Of a stretch of 64,000 nucleotides of DNA, positions 47,118 to 56,014 are shown piece by piece; position 1 is the stretch's first letter, and every line of letters starts with the position of its first letter. Source of the DNA: Pseudomonadales bacterium (GTDB taxonomy: Bacteria; Pseudomonadota; Gammaproteobacteria; Pseudomonadales; Azotimanducaceae); contig JAQXDL010000040.1 in the NCBI GenBank assembly GCA_029251375.1, positions 1-64,000 on the forward strand, written 5' to 3'. Position numbers and translations under genes: made by a program. The notes under the pieces are model-generated. The model had not been told where the DNA came from, ran no database searches, and was given only the letters and a program-made list of their open reading frames with translations.

Positions 47118-47912
47118 ATGTCACGATTGATAGACTCATTGCGTGAGCCGATGCTCGATAGTTTAGATGTTGATGGTGATGCACGAATCAACCTACATCG
47201 CGAAATTCTATCAAACAAAAAAATGTTGAAGCTGGTTTTTGCAGAAATTCATAGTGAGCTTCATAGATTGGCTGAAGACAATTTTGATGTCGAAGGCATT
47301 GAGCTTGAGTTAGGTGCTGGAGTAGCGCCCATGAAAGATACTTTTCCTGAAGTTCTGGCGACCGATATAGTTAAGGCTGATCATTTAGATAGGGTTTTAG
47401 ATGCCCAGAATATGGATTTGGAAAGTGAATCAGTAAGAGTTTTCTATGGGCAAAATTGCTTTCACCATTTTCCTGAACCTGTAAAATTTTTTGAGGAGTT
47501 AGGCCGTGTCCTTAAACCGGGAGGGGGAGCGATTATCTTAGAGCCATATTTCGGTCCGTTTGCTGGGTTTGTTTATAAACGGCTCTTTTCAACAGAAGGT
47601 TTTGACAAGGATTATCCAGATTGGGAAACACCAATAACTGGTCCCATGAACGGCGCTAATCAAGCACTCAGTTATTTGGTCTTTCACCGCGACAGAGAAA
47701 AATTCACGAGAATGTTTCCAAATTTGGAAATAGTGGAGGAAAAAATCTTAAAGAATTATCTGAAATACCTACTTTCAGGTGGTTTGAATTTTCGGCAATT
47801 AATACCAAATGCACTGACCGGCGTTGTATCTGCAATCGAAACAATAGCATCTCCGCTAAAACCGATATTTGGTTTACATCATATTACAGTACTCAGGAAG
47901 GCAAGAAACTGA
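47118..47912 (+). CDS. SAM-dependent methyltransferase
   Basis: 264 aa, class I fold. The nucleotide loop reads ELELGAGVAPMK, then VLATDI, and the conserved FYGQNCFHHFPEP region, followed by RVLKPGGGAIILEP. These are typical of methyltransferases acting on sugars or lipids. It is the first gene of a rightward five-gene run (methyltransferase, GtrA, SDR, GMC flavoprotein, GT-C-like membrane protein). Its stop overlaps a likely CTG start of gtrA. Substrate unknown. Confidence 0.8.
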   Translation: MSRLIDSLREPMLDSLDVDGDARINLHREILSNKKMLKLVFAEIHSELHRLAEDNFDVEGIELELGAGVAPMKDTFPEVLATDIVKADHLDRVLDAQNMDLESESVRVFYGQNCFHHFPEPVKFFEELGRVLKPGGGAIILEPYFGPFAGFVYKRLFSTEGFDKDYPDWETPITGPMNGANQALSYLVFHRDREKFTRMFPNLEIVEEKILKNYLKYLLSGGLNFRQLIPNALTGVVSAIETIASPLKPIFGLHHITVLRKARN

Positions 47913-48292
47913 TTTTTATTCGCTATGTATTCGTTCAAGTTATCGCCTATGCAATTGACATGGGAGTATTTGTTCTGACACTTGAGCTATTTGATTTTGT
48001 TATACTGAGCAATGTTTCAAGCAAACTTTGTGCAGGAGCATTTGCGTTTGTGTGTCACAGAACTTTTACTTTTGATATGCAAGAGGGTGATACCGGAAAG
48101 CAAGGTTTGAAGTATGTTGCGTTACTCGGGCTTAACATCCCGATTAGTTCGGCTCTTCTTTCTGTTTTTTTGTTACTCTCTACTTCGACAATTTTCGCAA
48201 AGATAATGTCTGATGTTGCAACTCTGGTTGTGACTTTTACGATAAGCAAATACTTCGTTTTCAATGTTAAACCTCAAGGTGAGGGAAAGTGA
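47909..48292 (+). CDS. gtrA: GtrA-like membrane protein, probable non-ATG start
   Basis: GtrA proteins are small four-helix membrane proteins thought to flip Und-P-sugar. The first ATG in frame (47960) would remove half of the first helix. The frame continues upstream as LIFIRYVFVQVIAYAIDMGVF (residue run broken here by description: a typical GtrA opening FIRY...IDMGVF) back to CTG 47909, which overlaps the upstream TGA and has AGGAAGG about eight bases before it. An ATT at 47912 is the other option. From CTG the protein has 127 aa, normal for the family. HRTFTF and ISKYFVF are the usual GtrA signatures. Its stop overlaps the next GTG. Confidence 0.8.
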   Translation: MIFIRYVFVQVIAYAIDMGVFVLTLELFDFVILSNVSSKLCAGAFAFVCHRTFTFDMQEGDTGKQGLKYVALLGLNIPISSALLSVFLLLSTSTIFAKIMSDVATLVVTFTISKYFVFNVKPQGEGK

Positions 48293-49560
48293 AAGTAGCA
48301 GTCACTGGAGCCACTGGGTATGTTGGTAGAGAGTTTGTTAGTTTCGTTAACAAAAGCTTGGGAGTCGAACTGTACGTACTTTCACGATCGGACCCTAGGT
48401 TAAATGGAGTTACCTGGTGTTACTATGACCTTGACCAAGAGTGCCCAATTTTACCAAGCTCTCTAGATGTAATTGTTCATCTTGCATCGAACACAAAACA
48501 CGATGAATTGCCCGCCGACATAGAAATCACAGCAGCATCTAGGCTTTTAGAAGAAGCAGGCAAGACTCGGGCACGGTTCATATTTGTCTCTAGTCAAACC
48601 GCTTCGAAAAACGCAAAAAGTAGTTACGGAAAAACAAAATGGCAGATTGAAAAACTAGTTCAAGAATATGGAGGAATTTCAGTTCGACCTGGTCAAGTAT
48701 ACGGTGGATCCCGTAGGGGGCTATACGGGCGAATAGTTGAGTTGGTAGATCGATTACCTATTTTGCCCGACTTTGGGGATAACGTCAGAGTACAGTTGAT
48801 TCACGTCGAAGAACTAAGTGAAATACTAGCCCGTTTGTTAACTGAGAATTTCAACGGGAAAGAGATATTCTTTGCTGCCGATCCCAATTGGACATCATTT
48901 CGAAGCTATCTAACGGGACTGGCGGAAACTCAAGTGAAGAAGCGGAGATTGTTTGTCCGTGTACCAAAATTTATCTTGATTGGTGCAGCTTGGATATTCC
49001 CCAATCACAAGTCTCTCGCAAGTCTAATTTCTTTGTTTTCATTACCTTATATGCACACTGCAGCCAGCTTGGCTGCAATGGATATTACATTAAGAAACTT
49101 TGATACAAGTCTTCAAAAAAAGTCTGGTACAGATCGACATTTGTTGGAGGAAGGCAGGATACTTTTTGAATACTTGATTGGAAAAAGTTTTAGTTACTTC
49201 TCGCTGCGAGGATACGTAAGAGCGATAAAGTCTCTTCGAGGTACCGGCCCTCTGAATATACCTATATTGGCTAGAGCTTTCCCCTCGATGCTTGGGGCTT
49301 ATGAAAGTGCATCGAGTTTTACTTCTAGCACGAGCAATGAGCTACTTTGGCGAGTTGCTGCGGCGACACAATTGTCCGAGTCCACGGTGGCTGGTGGAGA
49401 GTATTACTTTGGTGAATTGGGGAAGTATCCAGTGCTCCGAAGCGTTTCAACGCTCTTTCTTGCAGGTCTATCTGAGGCTCTATATAGATCGGTCGGTGGA
49501 TTTATATTCTGTCTAAGAAAATTACCATTTAGTAATTATTGCGAGCAGAGAGATGCATGA
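48289..49560 (+). CDS. NAD-dependent epimerase/dehydratase-like SDR with C-terminal extension
   Basis: 423 aa from a GTG overlapping gtrA. The N-terminal 250 residues are an extended SDR: TGATGYVG (6-13), VHLASNT, the active-site serine in VSSQTAS and YGKTK as YxxxK. The last 150 residues, from about 270, are not part of the SDR fold and are unassigned. It may epimerise, dehydrate or reduce a sugar; unlike Gmd or RfbB it has no clear match to a named enzyme. It overlaps the flavoprotein gene by 8 bp, which parallels the overlap of the aminotransferase-like gene with flavoprotein copy A. Confidence 0.75.
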   Translation: MKVAVTGATGYVGREFVSFVNKSLGVELYVLSRSDPRLNGVTWCYYDLDQECPILPSSLDVIVHLASNTKHDELPADIEITAASRLLEEAGKTRARFIFVSSQTASKNAKSSYGKTKWQIEKLVQEYGGISVRPGQVYGGSRRGLYGRIVELVDRLPILPDFGDNVRVQLIHVEELSEILARLLTENFNGKEIFFAADPNWTSFRSYLTGLAETQVKKRRLFVRVPKFILIGAAWIFPNHKSLASLISLFSLPYMHTAASLAAMDITLRNFDTSLQKKSGTDRHLLEEGRILFEYLIGKSFSYFSLRGYVRAIKSLRGTGPLNIPILARAFPSMLGAYESASSFTSSTSNELLWRVAAATQLSESTVAGGEYYFGELGKYPVLRSVSTLFLAGLSEALYRSVGGFIFCLRKLPFSNYCEQRDA

Positions 49561-51136
49561 TATTGTTATTGTTGGTAGCGGACCTGCGGGTGTTTCTGCA
49601 GCCTTTCCTCTGCTAGAGGGGGGCAGGGACGTTTTGATGTTGGACGGAGGCAAAACACTTACCGTGAATGCGTCGTCGGATGGATATCTAAAGGCGCGTT
49701 TGTCAGATACAGAACAAAGTAAATGGATGATAGGTTCGGACTTTCAGGCATTAAGATTTCCTGATGCAGTTTCACCAAAGTTACGCGTGCCTACCCAATC
49801 TTTTGCTTTTGATAGCTTCGCTTCAGTTAATCGAATTGAGTCTAACAATGTTGTCGCTCTTGGTTCTCTCGCGACGGGCGGTCTTTCAAACTCTTGGGGC
49901 TGTGGAGTCGCGGCTTACAGCGAAGATGCACTTGAAACCTTTCCTTGTCAAAGGTCTGCTATGACAAGGTCCTATGAAAATGTCGCCACTAGGGTTGGTA
50001 TAAGCGGTGTAGATTTATCCGACGATTTGTCCGAATACTTTGGCGTGGATGACTGGACTTCTGGCGAAATCCCGCTGGACAACATTCACAATAGTATTCT
50101 GCAAACCTATGAAAAGAGACGTGCCAGTGTTCAGAGGCTGGGCGTAAAAATGGGTGTTGCAAGAAAAGCTGTACTGAGTGCTGATAGTCTGGGCAGGAAG
50201 GGATGTAACTTGTGCGGAAATTGTCTTTTCGGTTGCACTAGGCAGTCTCTTTATTCATCAGTGTCTGATGTTGAGCGGTTAAAAACAATGCCGAGCTTCC
50301 GACTCGAGCCTGGTACGCTAGTTGAGAGAATTGAACAAATGGATCATGGTTGGAGACTATATGTTCTTGAGATGGATACAAATGATCGAAGGATAATCGA
50401 TTGCAATACTCTAGTTATGGCTGCGGGAACGCTTGCAACGACACGGTTGGTTTTCGAATGTTTGTCTTATGAAGATCCAGTGCAACTTTTATCCTGTCCA
50501 ACGGCAGCGTTTTTGCTCTGGAAACCGAGTTTTCTAGGCAGTCCCGTAAAAGAAGGGTTTGGTCTTGGCCAGTTGTCTTTCTCTGTTCAACTGCCAAAAA
50601 AATACACGGCATTTGGCTCTTTGTTTTCGCCCGTAGGAATACCAATTTCCGAATTCGTTCGACAAATACCCTTACAATCTAAAGTGAGCGCTCGGATTAT
50701 GAAAAACTTACTTTCTTCGACATCGATCGGGAATGTTTTTCTACCGGGTCAACTTTCAAATATTACTGTGAGGCTGGGTTTGGAACATCAGCTGATTGTC
50801 GAGGGCGGATATAGCACGGAAGCGCAATTGATGCTTGCCAATGCGCGAAAGAAACTGATGAGAGCATTTTTGAAACTGGGCGTGATATTGATCCCTGGCA
50901 GTTTTACCACAGGTCTTCCTGGCGGGGATATACATTATGCAGGAACGATACCAATGAAATCTGATCCGAAAATAGGCGAGTCGTCGGAGTTTTGTGAACC
51001 AGCGACAACTCGCGGTTTGTTTGTGGTTGATGGCGCAAGTTTACCCTATCTATCTGAACAGTCCCATACTCTGACGATTATGGCTAATGCTGATAGGGTG
51101 GCGAACCATATCGTCTCTCAAGGTGTTGATTTGTAA
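49553..51136 (+). CDS. GMC-like FAD oxidoreductase with a four-cysteine cluster motif (copy B)
   Basis: 527 aa. FAD loop IVIVGSGPAGVSAA (4-17), ATGGLSNSWGCG (108-118) and a C-terminal end IHYAGTIPMKSDP, with DGASLPYLSEQSHTLTIMANADR, here cited as separate short motifs DGASLPYL and TIMANADR. C218, C221, C224 and C228 (CNLCGNCLFGC) repeat exactly the spacing and numbering in copy A, although the two proteins differ widely elsewhere. A cysteine-bound iron-sulfur centre beside FAD is the simplest reading. Substrate unknown; the neighbours suggest a sugar or lipid-linked sugar. The next gene begins right at its stop. Confidence 0.78.
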   Translation: MHDIVIVGSGPAGVSAAFPLLEGGRDVLMLDGGKTLTVNASSDGYLKARLSDTEQSKWMIGSDFQALRFPDAVSPKLRVPTQSFAFDSFASVNRIESNNVVALGSLATGGLSNSWGCGVAAYSEDALETFPCQRSAMTRSYENVATRVGISGVDLSDDLSEYFGVDDWTSGEIPLDNIHNSILQTYEKRRASVQRLGVKMGVARKAVLSADSLGRKGCNLCGNCLFGCTRQSLYSSVSDVERLKTMPSFRLEPGTLVERIEQMDHGWRLYVLEMDTNDRRIIDCNTLVMAAGTLATTRLVFECLSYEDPVQLLSCPTAAFLLWKPSFLGSPVKEGFGLGQLSFSVQLPKKYTAFGSLFSPVGIPISEFVRQIPLQSKVSARIMKNLLSSTSIGNVFLPGQLSNITVRLGLEHQLIVEGGYSTEAQLMLANARKKLMRAFLKLGVILIPGSFTTGLPGGDIHYAGTIPMKSDPKIGESSEFCEPATTRGLFVVDGASLPYLSEQSHTLTIMANADRVANHIVSQGVDL

Positions 51137-53560
51137 ATGAACATATCTTCTAGTGCTCGACAATATTTCGCTTTCATCATCTTTACTTGTGCGTTGTGCG
51201 TGTTCTTTTATGGTGTGTATGAAACGAAACTCTGGAGCCAAAACCAGTGGACGGCAGATGGTAAAAACTGGCTAATGCTAGTTGCCACAGTGACTTTTTT
51301 TGCGACTCTTGGCTTGTCAAAAAGATATGGCTTCAGCATTCTCGTCTTCATAGCTGCTGTATACTTAACCAGTTTTGGTGGATTTTCACCGTTAGTAGGC
51401 ACAGTACTTATTTTCTTGAGTGCATTCTACTTAGGTGGGAAATTGTTCAACTGGTTAGACGTTGAAATAGCAAGTTCTCATACTGAATCGATTTACAAGG
51501 TTATAGTTGGTCTGGCTGTAATCTTAGGACTTACTCAGTTCATTGTTCGTGTTCCTATTAACTATTCTTCCGTATACATAGCCATTTACTCAATTCTTGG
51601 GTGTCTAGGCGCCAAATCGTTTTTTGAAAAGCACCCACTTCGAGCTGCTCCACTACTAACCAATTTGAAGAGTGATGGGGTCGCTACCTGGTTGTTGATC
51701 TTCGCCGTAACTTTAAATTTTATTGTCTGTGTCAAGCCTGAAGTGAGTCCTGACGGTTTGTCGTTGAGGTTGTGGATACCAACCTTCATAGAAACAAATC
51801 AACAGTGGCGATTCAGCATTGAAAACTCAGTAAATGCATTTCTTCCCAATGGTGCAGAGTTGTTGTTTACGGCGGGATACTTCTTGGGTGATGAAATCGG
51901 TGCAAGGTTAGTAAATCTATCAACTTTTTTAACAACAGCTACGCTACTGTATTTCAAGCTTGGCAGAAGCGTAAGTTACGCAAGGCGTTTGATTTTAGCA
52001 GCATTTATCTCTACGCCTCTAATTGGTTTAGAAAGTGGTAGTCTATTCGTAGAGCACATTTGGACTATGTTTTTGTTCGGGGCAGGTATGCTCGTGTTTG
52101 AGCGGGTCGAGTTCCACAGGAAGTGGACTTTGATTGCTCTTCTCCTTTCAGCGGCTCTTGCTACAAAAGTGATTACAGTTTTTACGATACCTATTTTTTT
52201 GCTGGTTTTCTTCTCTCAATTAGATAAAAAAAGTCTCGCAGGAATTTGGAAATGGGTTGTCCTATGGCTAATCCTTGCGTTTGCTATTGGCGGTGCGCCA
52301 TACCTTTCTGCACTCTACTACACTGGCAACCCGGTGTTCCCCTTTATGAATGATGTATTTAAGGCGGAGGGTTTCTGGTCAGATGTTCCTTTTACAAATT
52401 TGAGATATGAAACGGATGTTAACTGGATTACTTTGATCTACGATTTAACGTTTTATTCGCCAAACTACATTGAAGGAAAAGTAGGTACATTCGGGTTCCA
52501 TTGGTTACTGTTTACCCCTGCAGCTTTATTCTGTATCAAGAAAGGCAACACCATCACACTCTTCTCGGTGGCTATGATTATTAGCCTGTTCGTTGGCGTT
52601 TTTCCACAACAGGCGTACTTGCGATATATCCTGCCGGCTCTCCCATTCGCGGTGATTCTTTTAGTAACATTTTTCAATTTGTTGGAAAGTAAACCAGCTC
52701 TGTTGAGAATATCGGCAGCAGTTTTGTCGTGTATAGTTGCGCTTAATATCTATTTCTTTTCTTCATCTGGCTGGAACCACACTAATTTGGTGGACTCTGA
52801 CTTTAATGAATATGTTAAGCAACATGCCCCAGAAAGAGTGTTTGCTGACTATTTGAATAGGGTAGACCCCAAAGGGAAAACCCTATTTGTTGGTAGGTTC
52901 TATGCGGCTGGATTTAAAGGAGAGGTTGTGGCCGACAATTGGTATTTTCCTGCCCATGCCGCCGTAATTCGTGCGGCTTATGCTAGTTTGCTCGGGAATC
53001 CGGCGCCCGATTTGTTGGGATATGCAAAGAAAGAAAAAATCAAGTACGTTATATCATCTTTTACGGAACTTAAAACTAGACCCAATTTGAGTGAACACCT
53101 AGATCATTACTTTGATATTGTTTTTACTGTTGGAGACTACGTGCTCTATGTGTTGCCTGAACGTAGCAAATTCGGAACTGAATTAGCGCTCAACACTGAT
53201 TTTCAGTTTGGCCTAGATAAGTGGTTGGGAACTGGAAATCTATTGTCTGAATCTGCGAAACTTGTTGTCATTGAAGATGAGCTTTTCTACCAAAGAATCT
53301 CGGTTATTGAAGAAACTGAATACTTACTTAGCTATCGGGTAGCTTGTGATCAAAATGCTCAACTAAGGCTTCAAGTTAATTGGTCGAAAGCTGATAATGA
53401 GTTCATATCAACGAGTATAAACGTTGAGGCTTGTGACGGAACCAGTGGTATTTATAGTAAACAGGTTCGCGCACCAAAGGCCGCCTCGTTTGCTACGATT
53501 TATGCGATGAGTCACAATGGGGTGAAAATAGCATTTGAGAAAATCTCTCTCATGCGATGA
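51137..53560 (+). CDS. Large GT-C-like membrane protein with a C-terminal beta domain
   Basis: 807 aa. About 12-14 membrane helices fill the first 560 residues. Charged loops such as KPEVSPDGLSLRLWIP, near residue 200, may hold the acidic catalytic residue expected in GT-C enzymes that use polyprenyl-phosphate sugars. The last 230 residues are soluble; the final 140 look like a beta-sandwich (ALNTDFQFGLDKW onward), similar to carbohydrate-binding modules. It abuts the flavoprotein gene with no gap and ends the rightward operon. A role in adding side sugars outside the inner membrane is inferred. Confidence 0.65.
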   Translation: MNISSSARQYFAFIIFTCALCVFFYGVYETKLWSQNQWTADGKNWLMLVATVTFFATLGLSKRYGFSILVFIAAVYLTSFGGFSPLVGTVLIFLSAFYLGGKLFNWLDVEIASSHTESIYKVIVGLAVILGLTQFIVRVPINYSSVYIAIYSILGCLGAKSFFEKHPLRAAPLLTNLKSDGVATWLLIFAVTLNFIVCVKPEVSPDGLSLRLWIPTFIETNQQWRFSIENSVNAFLPNGAELLFTAGYFLGDEIGARLVNLSTFLTTATLLYFKLGRSVSYARRLILAAFISTPLIGLESGSLFVEHIWTMFLFGAGMLVFERVEFHRKWTLIALLLSAALATKVITVFTIPIFLLVFFSQLDKKSLAGIWKWVVLWLILAFAIGGAPYLSALYYTGNPVFPFMNDVFKAEGFWSDVPFTNLRYETDVNWITLIYDLTFYSPNYIEGKVGTFGFHWLLFTPAALFCIKKGNTITLFSVAMIISLFVGVFPQQAYLRYILPALPFAVILLVTFFNLLESKPALLRISAAVLSCIVALNIYFFSSSGWNHTNLVDSDFNEYVKQHAPERVFADYLNRVDPKGKTLFVGRFYAAGFKGEVVADNWYFPAHAAVIRAAYASLLGNPAPDLLGYAKKEKIKYVISSFTELKTRPNLSEHLDHYFDIVFTVGDYVLYVLPERSKFGTELALNTDFQFGLDKWLGTGNLLSESAKLVVIEDELFYQRISVIEETEYLLSYRVACDQNAQLRLQVNWSKADNEFISTSINVEACDGTSGIYSKQVRAPKAASFATIYAMSHNGVKIAFEKISLMR

Positions 53561-53641
53561 TGACGCAACTCGCTGTTGTTTAAACTTTGAATCGATACTG
53601 TAGCTTCTACGTCATCGAATACGAACGCTGGAGCTCGCTTG

Positions 53642-55915
53642 TCACTCTACAATCGCTACTAATTTTTCAAGTACACTTTCTTTTGAAAAATTCTTGTTAG
53701 CAAAATCTACTCCTGAATTAGATAACCGTTCCCAAAGTATTTGGTCTTCATAAAGTTGAATGATTTTTGAGGCAAACAATGCAGGATCGTCGGCGACCAG
53801 AACGTGTTCATCTGCCAAGATACCTGATCCTTCTATACCAATCGTAGAACTAACCACAGGTAGTCCGTACGCTAAACTAGATACTACCTTACCTTTCATT
53901 CCTGCGCCGAAACGAAGCGGCACAACAGACAGCCTTGCCTTGTTGAAGTAGTCATCTAACGTTGGAACGAAACCCACTATCTGGACATCCTCGCTGGCTA
54001 GGTTTTGAATCTCTTGCGGTGGATTACTGCCTAGTACCTGAAAAATTAGTCCGGCTTTTTTCTTCCGCAAAATTGGCATCACCTCGCGCGCGAAATAGAG
54101 TACGGCGTCAACATTGGGCGGATGATTATACCCCCCTACAAATAGAATGTTTTCTCTAGATTTAAAGTTGGAAGTTCTTCCGGGAACATCGACGATTAGA
54201 GGGAGAAAAATTAGCGCTGAGTCCTTTAAGCTTTCCTCTTCCTTTAAGAGTGCAATTTCAGTTTGGCTCAAAATGACGGTTAAGTCGCAATTTTTCATCA
54301 GGTACATCTCGCGCCGTTTCATTTCTTCAGACTCTTTTCGCAGTGCTTGTGAGTCTTCAATTTCAGCTTGACGCTGTAATCTTAGGTAATGCAAATCCAC
54401 AGTGTTAAAAATAACTTTAGCGTTTGGACAGCTCAACCTAACATTTGCTAGAAATAATTCAGCTATCTCAGGGCGATACATGATTACCGCATCATAAAAA
54501 CCGCCACAGTCTGCCAAATGTTGTTGAACTGAGGTTTGATAGGGTGCATAGATACAGTGGACACCAAGTTGCTGTAACTGTTTGGTGTATCCTTCCATAT
54601 ACAGGAAGTTATCCGCGGGGATGAATGTGACTGAATAACCGAGTTCCAGATAGGCCGCGAATGTTTGCAATACAACTAATGAACCTGCGTCCTGATCCGG
54701 TGTCGGACTGCAGGTGTCAAGAACTAGTATGCTCTTCTTATTAAACCGTTGCCTTGCGCATGTTAAATAGTTAGGAGGGTCCGGAGGATACTGCTCTTTT
54801 AGCTTCTCCTGCCATTTAGTTTGAAACTTTTCCCTGTTTATCAACTGATAAGCCTTTATGCCCTGACTTGTATCGTTGCCTGCTGTACCGCCCTCGAAAT
54901 GAGTTATTTTTGATAAAGGTTGATAGACAACACGATAGCCGTGTTCTCTGATCTGGAAAGCTAGGTCAACGTCTTCGTAATATGCTGGCGAATATCTTAG
55001 GTCGAAGCCGCCTATTTTTTGGAAAAGTTCCTTCTTAACGATCACTGAGGCCGCGGAACAGTAATCGACATCTTTTAGATAATTATATTCCGGTCTTTCG
55101 GGGTCGCCCATATTACCGTAATTGTACCCATTTCCATCAGACCAAATAATTCCTCCGGCTTCTTGTATTTGATTGCTGGGATAAATGAGTTTCGATCCAG
55201 CGAGTCCAATGTTTTTGTGAGAACTGAAGGTTTCTACAAGGGCATCTAACCAATCGTCATGGACTTCTGTGTCATTATTTAGAAAGAGAATGAACTCGCC
55301 TTTTGACTCTGCCGCGCCAGCATTACACGAACCACTAAAGCCTAAATTGGTAGGATTAATTACTGTGGCGATTCTATCAATCATAGATAGAAATTGTGAA
55401 GATCCATCTGGTGCTGCATCATCTACAACGATAATCTCATATTGGCTAGTGCACCGGTGGGTCCATATTGATTTGATGCATGTCAGTGTTAAATCGAGTT
55501 TGCCGTATGTGGGAATCACTATTGAGACTTTCGGTTTTTGAGACTCCTCACGAGAGTGCAAATTAACCTCCGCAATGTGAGACATGTATGGATTCTTAAA
55601 ACGCTTAAATGATGCCAGGTAGAAAAATAAAAACGGGTAGTTTTCAAATGCTGATATTTTTGCTGTTCCGATTTTTTGTTTACCTATTGGAATCGCAGTC
55701 CTTAGCTTATCAACGACAAGAATCGCGGTAAGCTTGAATAGTCGTATGGGCTTGGTTATTCGCCAACTTGTTGAACTATATAAGAGTTCCAGTTTCTCTT
55801 CTGACAGGCGTCGCGCGTTGCGTTCGGTGTAGTAGTCGCGCTCTATCGCTGTTAGCTTGTCTTCTAGATCTTTAGTCTCTTTGTTCAAGGAAATCCTTAA
55901 CTTTAAATATGGCAA
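53642..55915 (-). CDS. Two-domain glycosyltransferase (GT2 plus GT4)
   Basis: 757 aa. A short N-terminal coiled coil leads into STSWRITKPIR (about 48-58), an anchor-like segment also seen in other proteins of this locus. A GT2 domain follows, from PKVSIVIPTYGK (128-139) with FLNNDTEV at 211-218. A GT-B (GT4-type) domain starts near residue 395 with KKSILVLDTCSPTPDQDAGS. It holds FVGGYNHPPNVDA and RFGAGMKGKVVSSLAYGLPVV. The second domain is a paralogue of the stand-alone enzyme at 25908. Two activities on one chain fit a polymerase that builds an alternating backbone, for example of rhamnose residues. It stands alone, between convergent and divergent neighbours. Confidence 0.9.
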   Translation of the reverse strand: MPYLKLRISLNKETKDLEDKLTAIERDYYTERNARRLSEEKLELLYSSTSWRITKPIRLFKLTAILVVDKLRTAIPIGKQKIGTAKISAFENYPFLFFYLASFKRFKNPYMSHIAEVNLHSREESQKPKVSIVIPTYGKLDLTLTCIKSIWTHRCTSQYEIIVVDDAAPDGSSQFLSMIDRIATVINPTNLGFSGSCNAGAAESKGEFILFLNNDTEVHDDWLDALVETFSSHKNIGLAGSKLIYPSNQIQEAGGIIWSDGNGYNYGNMGDPERPEYNYLKDVDYCSAASVIVKKELFQKIGGFDLRYSPAYYEDVDLAFQIREHGYRVVYQPLSKITHFEGGTAGNDTSQGIKAYQLINREKFQTKWQEKLKEQYPPDPPNYLTCARQRFNKKSILVLDTCSPTPDQDAGSLVVLQTFAAYLELGYSVTFIPADNFLYMEGYTKQLQQLGVHCIYAPYQTSVQQHLADCGGFYDAVIMYRPEIAELFLANVRLSCPNAKVIFNTVDLHYLRLQRQAEIEDSQALRKESEEMKRREMYLMKNCDLTVILSQTEIALLKEEESLKDSALIFLPLIVDVPGRTSNFKSRENILFVGGYNHPPNVDAVLYFAREVMPILRKKKAGLIFQVLGSNPPQEIQNLASEDVQIVGFVPTLDDYFNKARLSVVPLRFGAGMKGKVVSSLAYGLPVVSSTIGIEGSGILADEHVLVADDPALFASKIIQLYEDQILWERLSNSGVDFANKNFSKESVLEKLVAIVE

Positions 55916-55959
55916 TATGGGGGTAGGATCTTCCTAACGAAAGATATATAGCTAGCGGG

Positions 55960-55988
55960 TTGAGCATAGCACCGATTTTACCTAAACT
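55960..55988 (+). promoter_or_regulatory. Possible promoter of gmd-rmd
   Basis: TTGAGC (55960-55965) and TAAACT (55983-55988) are 17 bp apart, about 25 bases before the gmd ATG. Each hexamer matches four of six consensus bases. Confidence 0.4.
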
Positions 55989-56014
55989 TGCTTACATTTT
56001 GAAGAGATATAGTA

